Assembly (NCBI RefSeq): GCF_045679555.1
Contig: NC_092092.1
Location: forward strand, 23,550,969 to 23,614,968
Direction of reading: 5' to 3'
DNA length: 64,000 bases
Source of the DNA: Salvelinus alpinus
Lineage: Eukaryota > Chordata > Actinopteri > Salmoniformes > Salmonidae
The notes under the pieces are model-generated. The model did no database searches, was not told the origin of the DNA, and saw nothing but the letters and a program-made list of their open reading frames with translations. The position numbers and the translations under genes are program-made. Shown here one piece after another: positions 21,298 through 32,400 of this stretch; the stretch's first letter is position 1, and every line of letters begins with the position of its first letter.

Positions 21298-22275
21298 ATT
21301 GATGGAACAGATTCACAACTGTGGCACAGAACTACATGTATATTGAAAGAATGCGTATTTCTGAATCGGGATGACGCTAGCTACCGGTGTCCACTTGACG
21401 TTGAAGGATACAGCAAATACGGGTACCTCGATGAATCGGAAATTCAGAATACGTGTTTGCCAATCAAAAACGCAGAATACTTTGTGGTGGGCGTGTTCCT
21501 TTCTTGTGACGCTAGACTAAGCTGAGAGTCCGCGCTCATTGGCTATTCAGGAGAGAGACGAAGGCGCTTAAATAGACAGCCTGCGTTGAAGGACTGAAAC
21601 TTTATGAAACTAACATTTAGAAAATAAGTTGTTTATCTTCAAGGTGAATCCCAACCCCGATATATTTGAATTATTGTTAAACGTTTTGTATATTGTGAAA
21701 TACATGCATTAGCCAATCAGACACCCTGCTGCTAGAAATATCTTTAGCTAGCTAGCTAGCTAGTTAGGTCATTAACCAGCGTTGGCTAGTTAGCTTAGAA
21801 CAAGCTCAGCTAATGCTTCCTAGTTTTTAATGTTAGACCAAAACGCCATGCACGTGCTAGTGCCCACTACTAGTCATATGTTTATTGTAGCTGCTTTAAT
21901 TTGAGATAATCATAGTCTTACTAGAGACCACCCCTCCTAGCCACCGTGCTTCTATGTCTGCGTTGCTTGCTGTTTGGGGTTTTCTGCTCAGTTTCTGTAT
22001 AAGCACCTTGACGTCTGCTGATGCAAAAAGGGCTTTATAAATACATTTGATTGATTAATCCAATCCAGACCAGTAGCCAACTAGCTAGCTCGAATGTCAG
22101 CTAGTTATGTTGGGAGTTCATTTTGCACTTGCAAATAAAACACTGAATTCAACTAGTTAGCTAGTTTAATCAGGAGTCAGTCTTATTGTTGGGATAGAAC
22201 AAAACATGTGTGCACACCCTGGGGTATGGCCTTGGGGAAACACGGGGCTACTTGTCAACTGTGTGTGTGTTTCAG
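21298..22275. promoter_or_regulatory. Shared 5' region between the transporter and HLTF (probable bidirectional promoter)
   Basis: The start exons of the minus-strand transporter (ATG 21297) and plus-strand HLTF (first coding exon 22276) face each other across less than 1 kb. The part from 21440 to 21600 has CCAAT-type motifs in both orientations (GCCAATCA near 21459, ATTGGCTA near 21539) and a TTAAATAG box near 21570. A possible noncoding HLTF first exon could end at AAG/GTGAAT near 21642. The rest, to 22270, is AT-rich intron-like sequence with TAGC repeats near 21745-21765. Transcription starts are inferred, not seen. Confidence 0.5.
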
Positions 22276-22280
22276 GCACC

Positions 22281-23470
22281 ATGCAGTCCAGGCGATGGTT
22301 TGGAGGGGCTGGGTTTAGCTTTGCGGATGACCCTGTCACAGAGACGTTGTCCCAGGCCATCCGAGGCACAGGAGAAGAGCTGGACCGAGAGCCAGACACT
22401 GGGGTGCTGTTTGGCAGCCTACGTGGGAGCGTGGTAGGCCTCCGGTATTATACTGGCGTGGTAAGTAGCTATCTACCAAAAGGTAAAGAAAAACTTGCTA
22501 AATCCATGAATCTTAAGTTGGTCCAGGAGTTTGTCCTGACCACTCCTGGCTTTAGGCTAACTAACGTCTTACTACTTTCACTTTAACTTATGCGGCACGA
22601 ATAGGCCTTTAGAATGAATGACCTTATTATGTGTGTATAGGTAAACAAAGGGGAGATGGTGTCTCTGGTGCGTCAGCCTCAGAACCCGTACGACCGTAAT
22701 GCGGTGATGGTAGCTAACGTCTATGGCAGTCAGGTGGGGCACATCAAACGAGAGCTAGCCGGGGTGTTGGCTAACATCATGGACAACAACTTGGCCAGGG
22801 TGGAAGGGTGAGTGAGTGTGTGTGAGAGCAGGGCTGACAGTGCCCATGGGTCCTGTCAAAGTTCATGTAGAGGTCCATGGATCAGTGTTTATAACTGATA
22901 TGCAGCTCTGTGTGTACAAGCCAAGGTAATTAACTGTTTTGTGTGTGTTTAGGGTGGTCCCGTTCGGGGTGAAAAACCAGTTCACCATGTCTGTAGTTCT
23001 GTCCTTCTGGGGGAGAGAGGAGAACAGAGATGCAGTGGTGAGGCAGATAACTTCACGCAGCTTCAAACTGCAGAGTGGGCCTACAGGTACACACACACAC
23101 ACATGCTGACACAGGTACACTCATAGCCTCCTCCTGGGCAATCTCTTGTCTCACTGTGTGTGTGTGTGTGTGTGTGTGTGTCTCATTTTGGGAAAGGATT
23201 CATGTGTGTAGATGGTTCTAGAGATCTGCCCAGGAAGACTGTCCTACTGACTGCAGAAGAGGTATTGTACTTCCAACCATCTGCTTCCCAAATAGCACCC
23301 TATTCCCTACAGTATAAAGATGTACACCAAGATATTAAAAATTATGATTACCTACGTCTGGGTTGTCATATCACGCCGTTTCCTCCCCTCTCCTGCAGTT
23401 GAAGAATGCATTTGACAATTTATTTGAAAACCTGATGGAGGATAAGATTGGAGAGAGAGAGGCAGTGGAG
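22281..23470 (+). other. hltf: HLTF HIRAN-domain exons (coding exons 1-5)
   Basis: Five exons code for residues 1-206. The ATG at 22281 follows an acceptor at 22275 and five bases of leader. The HIRAN core reads [47 protein letters not shown] and [12 protein letters not shown], the surface that binds single-stranded 3' DNA ends in the family. Exon 4 (23197-23261) starts after an atypical acceptor, GGGAAAG, directly behind a TG repeat; its phase fits but that start is the least certain junction in the gene. Confidence 0.85.
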
Positions 23471-26400
23471 GTGAGTGCATGTATACTTGTGTGTTTTTGA
23501 GAGAAGCGGGAGAGAGTGTGGAGAGTCAGGAATGGAGGGCCTCCTGAGTGGCGCAGCGGTCTAAGGCACTGCATTGCAGTGTTGCGGCATCACTACAGCC
23601 TGGGCTTCAAGCCCAACTGGCCGTGACCGGGAGTCCCATAGGGCGGCGCACAATTGGCCCAGCGTCATCCGGGTTAGGGGAGGGTTTGGCTGGTGGGGGG
23701 CTTTACTTGGCTCATTCCGCTATACAGACTCTTTGTGGTGCGCCGGGCCCTGCAGGCTGTCTTCGGTCGTCAGTTGAACGGTGTTTCCTCCGACACATTG
23801 GTGCAGCTGGCTTCCGGGTTTAATCGGGCGGGTGTTAAGAAGCGCGCTTTGGGGGCCTCCCGAGTGACGCAGTGGTCTAAGGCACTGCATCGCAGTGCTA
23901 GCTGTGCCACTAGAGATCCTGGTCGAGTCCAGGCTCTGTTGCAGCCGACCGCGACCGGGAGACCCATGGGGCGGCGCACTATTGGTCCAGCGTCGTCCGG
24001 GTTAGTTGAGGGTTTGGCCGGCAAGGATGTCCTTGTCCCATCGCGCTCTAGCAACTCCTGTGGTGGGCCGGGCGCATGCACGCTGACATGGTCGCCAGGT
24101 GTACTGTGTTTCCTCCGTCACATTGGTGTGGCTGGCTTCTGGGTTAAGCTGGCATTGTGTCAAGAAGCAGTGCTGCTTGGTTGGGTTGTGTTTCTGAGGA
24201 CGCACGGCCGTCGACCTTCGCCTCTCCCGAGTCCGTACAGGAGTTGCAGCGATGAGACAAGACTGTAACTACCAATTGGAGACTACCAAGGGGTAAATAA
24301 AAATGGTAAAAATCATAATAAAAAAGAAGCACGCTTTGGCGGGTCATTTTTCGGAGGACACGACTCGACCTTCACCTTTCCTGAGGCCGTTGGGCAGTTG
24401 GAGCGATGAGACAAGATCTTAATTGAATATCACGAAATTGGGGAGAAAAAGGGGTTAAATAAAATATATACAGTACCAGTCAAAATTTATTCCAGGGTTT
24501 TTCTTTATTTTTACTATTTTCTATATTGTAGAATAATAGTGAAGACATCAAACCTATGAAATAACACCTATGGAATCATGTAGTAACCAAAAAAGTGTAA
24601 ACAAGTAAAAATATATTTTATATTTGAAATTCTTCAAAGTAGCCACCCTTTGCCTTGATGACAGCTTTGCACACTCTTGGCATTCTCTCAACCAGCTTCA
24701 GGAGGAATGCTTTTCCAACAGTCTTGAAGGAGCACTTGTTGGCTGCTTTTCCTTCACTCTGAGGTCCAACTCATCCCAAGCCATCTCAATTGGGTTGAGG
24801 TCGGGTGATTGTGGAGGCCAGGTCATCTGATGCAGCGCTGCAGAATGCTGTTTTAGCTATGCTGGTTAAGTGTGCCTTGTATTCTAAATGAGTCACAGAC
24901 AGTGTCACCAGCAAAGCACCTCCACACCATAACACCACCTCCTTCATGCTTCACGGTGGGAACCACACATACGGAGATCATCCGTTCAACTACTCTGCAT
25001 CTCACAAAGACATAGAGGTTGGAACCAAAAATCTAACATTTGGACAGATTTCCGTCTAATGTCCATTACTCATGTTTCTTGGCCCAAGCAAGTCTCTTCT
25101 AATTATTGGTGTCCTTTGGTAGTGGTTTCTTTGCAGCAATTCGACCATGATGGTCTGATTCACGTAGTCTCCTCTGAATAGTTGATGTTGAGAATGATGC
25201 GTCTGTTACTTGAATTCTGTGAAGGATTTATTTGGGCTGCAATCTGAGATGCAGTTAACTCTAATGAACTTGTCCTCTGCAGCAGAGGTACTCTGGGTCT
25301 TCCTTTCCTGTGGCGGTCCACATGAGAGCCAGTTTAATCTTAGCGCTTGATGGCTTGCAATTGCACTTGAAGTCTTGAAATTCTTGAAATTTTCTGGATT
25401 GACTGACCTTCATGTGGCTATTTTAAGAATCTCAGATATAAAATATATTTAGATTTGTTTAACACTTTTTTGATTACTACATGATTCCATGTGTTATTTC
25501 ATAGTTTTGATGTCTTCACTATTATTCTACAATGTCGAAAATAGTCAAAATAAAGAAAAACCCTGCAATGAGTAGGTGTGTTCAAACTTTTGACTGGTAC
25601 TGTGTGTACACACCCACACACACACTACCGTTCAAAAGTTTGGGGTTACCTAGAAATGTTCTTGATTTTGAAAGAAAAGCACATTTTCTTTGTCCATTAA
25701 AATAACATCAAATTGATCAGAAATACAGTATAGACATTGTTAATGTTTTAAAGTTGCTGATAATGGGCCTCTGTACGCATATGTAGATATTCCATAAAGA
25801 ATCGGCCATTTCCAGCTGCAGTAGTCATTTACAACATTAACAATGTCTACACTGTCTTTCTGATCAATTTGATGTTATTAATGGACAAAACATTTGCTTT
25901 TCTTTCAAAAACAAGGATATTTCTAAGTGACCCCAAAATTTTGAACGCCAGTATATATATACACACACACACACACACAGAGGAAGGATGGAGGAGGTTG
26001 AAATCATAATAGACTCATGGCTGTTTGTGTGTGTATCTGTCGATCTACAGGCAGTGTGTACTCCGCTGCTGCCCCACCAGAAGCAGGCTCTGAGCTGGAT
26101 GTGTGTGTGTGAAAACAACACTGCGCTGCCCCACTTCTGGGAGGTTAAGGAGGGACTGTTCTATAACACACTCACACACTCCTCTGTTAGAGAGAGACCA
26201 CAGAGGGTCCGGGGCGGCATACTGGCTGACGACATGGGACTGGTAAGACGAACACACACACTGATTACTGACCATGTACAGTACACGAACACGAACACAC
26301 ACACACACCCTTCACCATCACCACTGTGGTTTGTGTTTTCAGGGGAAAACGTTGACCACCATCGCTCTGATCCTCTCCAACTTCCACCACGGGAAACCTC

Positions 26401-29400
26401 TGTGTGAACCGGTAAGTGTTATGATCTGAAGTGGGTTTCCTTCGTGGCTGCTGATTGGTGAAAGGATTAGGTGATAGTGACAAATCTATCATGTCTGTTC
26501 AGATCAGGGTTGGGGGGACGGGGTCAATTCCATTTTAATTTCTCCAGTCAATTCAAAAAGTAAACCCAATTTCAAGTTTTCTTTCATGAATTGACCCCAA
26601 CACTGGTTCAGATCAGCTGTCGTAAAGTGAAAAGATGGCAGCCTTTGTGCGTGGATCTCTGAATGTCCTGTCAGTGAGCTGTGTCTCTATATGTCTCTGT
26701 AGGAGAAGTCTTCCCCTGAACCTAAGGCCTCTACCACCGCAAGGAAAAACCCTGAAGGTAAGTGTGTGTGCTCAGACATTTCAGGTGCCTGCTCCTTCTT
26801 TCTCACTAATGTTGATTCCCTTTTCTCTCTGTCTCTTGTCTATCTCTCTCGCTCAGGGAAGAGTGGCGAGGGCGTACAGGCAGAAGTGTCTGTGGCTCCC
26901 GCTGGTCACTCCCCTTGTATGAGGTAGGTTAGAGCCTTAGCATATAGCTCTCTGCTTGCATATGTTATCACCTCTGGTTTCTGTCAGGACAAATTTTGTG
27001 TGTGTTTCAGAGCCAATCAGGCTGAAACTCAGGTGGAGTCAGTGGACGTGGTGCAAGAGGATGTAGTGGAGGATGGAGACGAGGACTGGGTGTCTGAAAA
27101 GAAAGGTAGAAGTCCCTAATATACACACTACTACTGTTTGTGTGAGTACATGGAGACTCAGCTGAACTAATATATCCGTCCTTCACCACACAGCGAAGGG
27201 AAGGCCACAGGGAGGCAAAGCCAAGGCCACCACAACAAAGAAAGGTAAATCGGCTGTGCGTGTGATTTTGTCCCTCCTGATGCCATGTATATGTGGTGGT
27301 CTGTGCTGCAATAAAATCTGTCCTTTCAGCTGCTAAGACCAAAGGGAAAGCAGTCAGCACCTCAAGGAAAGGTAAGACAGCCGTCTTTACAAGTACTGGC
27401 ATTTAGGATTTGAAAAATAGTTTGCATGCAACACTAGGCTTTGCATGCAAAACTGTGTGTCACGTGTGTGTATCTGTAGGGGGTGCTGTGTTGGAGGACC
27501 TGGACTTTGCAGCAGCACTGAGTGGGTTAACACAGGGAGCTCCTCAGAAAAAGAGTGTCGGTGAGTTCAGTGGTCAATATATGGTGGATATATTATATTG
27601 CTCTGCCATGCATCATTGATATACTGATGATCTGTGATAACAAAGCTACACGCATCCCCACCAATTCGATGACTGCATTATTTGGTGTGTGTGTGAGTTA
27701 AGGTAAAAGTGTAGTTTCGCCGGTGGAAGCTGCCTCTTCCCAGAGCACAGACGACCCAGCAGCCAGAGCCACTCTCATCATCTGCCCCTTATCGGTACTC
27801 AGCAACTGGCTGGTGAGAACACACAAACTCTTTTGCACATTCGTGCACACACACAAACAGTCAGACACATACAAACAAACAAACAAACGGTCAGTCACTC
27901 TGACACACACACACCCACTAACATGTTAACTTGTGTTGTAGGACCAGTTGGATCAGCATGTGCGAGCGGACGTCAAGCTGAATGTGTATCTGTACTACGG
28001 CTCGGAACGCAACAGGGACACACACTTCCTGTCCTCGCAGCACGTGGTCCTCACCACCTACAACGTGCTTTCTGCTGACTACTCGGTGAGTGGAGTGTGG
28101 GTGTGTGTTATAGCTCTTGATTTGGGACTAGTAAACTGCAACGCTCTCTCTTTCACTTACTCGTCTCTGTCTCAGGGCATTGCTAGTCCCCTCCATACAG
28201 TGAGCTGGCTGAGAGTAGTCTTGGACGAGGGCCATATTATCAGAAACCCAAACGCCCAGCAGAGCAAGGCTGTACTCAAATTAAACACACAGAGACGCTG
28301 GATACTCACAGGTACTAGCCACACACATACACACTGCTAGTGGATAATGTCAACTGCTGACGTAGAACATGTGTAGAGCTCAGTGTAATTTGTGTCCAGG
28401 CACTCCCATCCAGAACAACCTGAGGGATCTGTGGATGCTGGTGGCGTTTCTGCGTCTGAAGCCGTTCGACGTGAGAGAGTGGTGGAACAGAGTCATACAG
28501 AGACCTGTCACACAGGGGGACAAGACCGGCCTGCAGTCAGTACACGCGCGCGCACAAATAACAGCGAGAGAGTCATTTACCGTCATGCTAGCTTGACTGA
28601 CTGGCTGGCTGACTCATGGTTTTTAGAGCCCTCCTGCTAAAGCGACAACTGATCTCGACTACAGCATCTCACATTTGTAACAATGTCTAGTGTTTATGTT
28701 TTCACTGGCTGCCAAAGCTGACAACTTAAATGTGTGTGTTTGACCCGGCGTGTGTGTGTGTAGGAATCTGCAGGCTCTGGTGAAGTGTGTCACGCTGCGT
28801 CGTACGAAGACCAGCCGTGTGTGTGGTCGGCCTCTGGTCTCTCTGCCGGAGAGGAGCGTCAGAATAGAGGAAGTGGAGCTGACACAGAAGGAGAGGGAGG
28901 AATACGAGCTGGCACGCACAGAGGGACGCACCACCATCAGCAGGTGTGGCTGTGTGTGTCTTTACCTGTGTGTGGCCGTGTGTGTCTTTACCTGTGTGTG
29001 TGTCTTTACCTGTGTGTGGCCGTGTGTGTCTTTGCCTGTGTGTGGCCGTGTGTGTTTTTACCTGTGTGTGTGTGTGTGTGTGTGTGTGTAGGTACGTTGC
29101 AGAGGGGACCGTCCTCAGGAACTACGCAGATGTTCTGGCTATCCTAGTCAGGCTGAGACAGTTCTGCTGCCACCCTGACCTACTGGGAAAGACCACTACA
29201 CACACAGGTAACACACACATATATGGGTAAAGCGTGTGTATACACATACATTTTGTAACTTTTGTAGCTGATTGTTTTGTTGGTATTTTAAATAAGCCAC
29301 ATACCGACACCCTCTCCCCCACCCCTCCCCCCCTCGACAGGTGTGGTAGCTGTGACTCCTGCAGAGTTGAGAGAGCGTCTGATAATGAAGCTGAGGCTGG

Positions 29401-32400
29401 TGCTGGGCACTGGCTCTGATGAAGAGTGTGCTGTATGTCTGGACTCTGTTCGTCTGCCCGTCATCACACACTGTGCACACGTCTACTGCAGACCCTGCAT
29501 CGCAGAGGTCATACGCAGTGAGCAGGTATTTAACTACATACACGCCATGTCTGTCTGTCTCTATCTATCTATCTATATATATATATTGATGCAGGCCTTG
29601 TCCGGGGGCACTTATTGTGTGTGTAGGAGCAGGCGCGGTGCCCTCTGTGCAGAGGCCAGATCAAGGCCAGTGAACTAGTGGAGTTCCCTCTGGAGGAAGA
29701 GGAGGAGGAGAGTAACCTCTTGGAGAACTGGAGGAGCAGCTCCAAGGTAAAATACACACACCTGGAGAACCACTTCTGGGGTATATTCATTTGTGCAAAC
29801 TAGCAAAACATTTATTGGAAATGTTCAGGTAGTCCCTCCCTGTTTGGGCCCGTTTGATTCCTAGTGAACACCACCCTGTTGTAGAAAGTTGTTGTGTATG
29901 CATACATGCATACATACATACATACATACATACATACATACATACATACATACATACATACATACATACATACAGTGAGGGGGGAAAGTATTTGATCCCC
30001 TGTTGATTTTGTACGTTTGCCCACTGACAAAGAAATGATCAGTCTATAATTTTAATGGTTGGTTTATTTGAACAGTGAGAGACAGAATAACAACAAAAAG
30101 ATCCAGAAAACGCATGTCAAAAATGTTATAAATTGATTTGCATTTTAATGCATTTTTTGCTTACTACATGATTCCATATGTGTTATTTCATAGTTTTGAT
30201 GTCTTCACTATTATTCTACAATGTAGAAAATAGTAAAAATGAAGAAAATCCCTTGAATGAGTAGGTGTTCTAAAACTTTTGACCGGTTTTGTGTGTGTGT
30301 GTGTGTACGCACACATACACAGTGGCAAGAAAAAGTATGTGAACCCTTTGGAATTCCCTGACTTCTGCATAAATTGGTCATAAAATTGGATCTGATCTTC
30401 ATCTAAGTCACAACAATAGACAAACAGTCTGCTTAAACTGATAACACACAAACAATTGTACATTTTCATGTCTTTATTGAACACACCGGTTAAACATTCA
30501 CAGTGCAGGGTGGAAAAAGTATGTGATCCCTTGGTCTTAATAATGAACTCAACCAAACGTTTTCTGTAGTTGTGGATCAGAGCTGCACAACGGTCAGGAG
30601 ACATCTTGGACCACTCCTCTTTACAAAACTGTTTCAGTTCAGCAATATTCTTGGGATGTCTGATGTGAACTGCTCTCTTGAGGTCATGCCACAGCATCTC
30701 AATCGGGTTGAGGTCAGGACTCTGACTGGGCCACTCCAGAAGACTTATTTTCTTCTGTTGAAGCCATTCTGTTGTTGATTTACTTCTGTGTTTTGGGTCG
30801 TTGTCCTGTTGCATCACCCAACTTCTGTTGAACTTCAATTTGCAGACAGATAGCCTAACATTCTCCTGCAAAATGTTTTGATAAACTTGGGAATTCATTT
30901 TTCCATCAATGATAGCAAGCTGTCCAGGCCCTGAGGCTTCAAAGCAGCTCCAAACCATGATGCTCCCTCCACTATACTTTACAGTTGGGATGAGGTTTTG
31001 ATGTTGGTGTGCTGTCTTTTTTTCTCTTCACACATAGTGTTGCTAGTTCCTTCCAAACAACTCGACTTTAGTTTCATCTGTCCACAGAATATTTTTCCAA
31101 TAGCGCTGTAGAACATCCAGATGCTCTTTTGAGAACTTCAGACGTGCAGCAATTTTATAATTTTTTTGGACACCAGTGGCTTCTCCTGTGGTGTCCCCCC
31201 ATGAACACCATTCTTGTTTAGTGTTTTACGTATCGTAGACTCGGCAACAGAGATGCTAGCATTTTCCAGAGACTTCTGTAAGTCTTTAGCTGACAGTAGG
31301 ATTCTTCTTAACCTCATTGAGCATTTTGCGCTGTGCTCGTGCAGTCATCTTTGCAGGGACGGCCACTCCTAGGGAGAGTAGCAACAGTGCTGAACTTTCT
31401 CAATTTTTAGACTATTTGTCTTACCGTGAACTGATGAACATCAAGGCTTTTAGAGATACTTTTGTAACTCTTTCCAGCTTTATGCAAGTCAACCATTCTT
31501 AATCTTAGGTCTTCTGAGATCTCTTTTGTTCGAGGGATGGTTCACATCAGGCAATGCTTCTTGTGAATATCAAATTCAAATTTTGTGATATTTTATAGGG
31601 CAGGGCAGCTCTAACCAACGTCTCCAATCTCGTCTCAATGATTGTACTCCAGGTTAGCTGACTCCTGACTCCAATTAGCTTTCGGAGAAGTCATTAGCCT
31701 AGGGGTTCACATACTTTTTCCAACCTACACTGTGAATGTTTAAATGATGTATTCAATATAGACAAGAAAAATACAATTTGTGTGTTATTAGTTTAAGCAG
31801 ACTGTTTGTCTGTTGTGACTTAGATGAAGATCAGATCTAATTTTATGACCAATTTATGCAGAAATCCAGAATTTCAAAGGGTTCACAAACACACACACAC
31901 ATATATAGTCTGTATAATTGATTTATTACTGTATGTTCATAGAATCCGTACTCCTGGCGAATGATTTTCATGTGCTATAAGATGTGATGGCTTCTAGCTA
32001 CTGTAAGACACCGCCTGATCAACTAACGGTGTGTGTAGGTGGAGGCTCTAATGTCTAGCCTGCTCAGACTGCGCAGTGAGGACGACAGCATCAGGAGTCT
32101 GGTTGTCTCTCAGTTCACACGCTTCCTCACTATTCTGGAGATTCCACTCAGGTAACATGTACACACATACATACAGTGGGGAGAACAAGTATTTGATACA
32201 CTGCCGATTTTGCAGGTTTTCCTACTTACAAAGCATGTAGAGGTCTGTAATTTTTATCATAGGTACACTTCAACTGTGAGAGACGGAATCTAAAACAAAA
32301 ATCCAGAAAATCACATTGTATGATTTTTAAGTAAATAATTTGCATTTTATTGCATGACATAAGTATTTGATACATCAGAAAAGCAGAACTTAATATTTGG

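Noticed and set aside
23538..23620. tRNA-like A- and B-box sequence
   Set aside because: It is the head of a SINE, followed by the SINE body. It would not fold into a full cloverleaf, so no tRNA gene is called.
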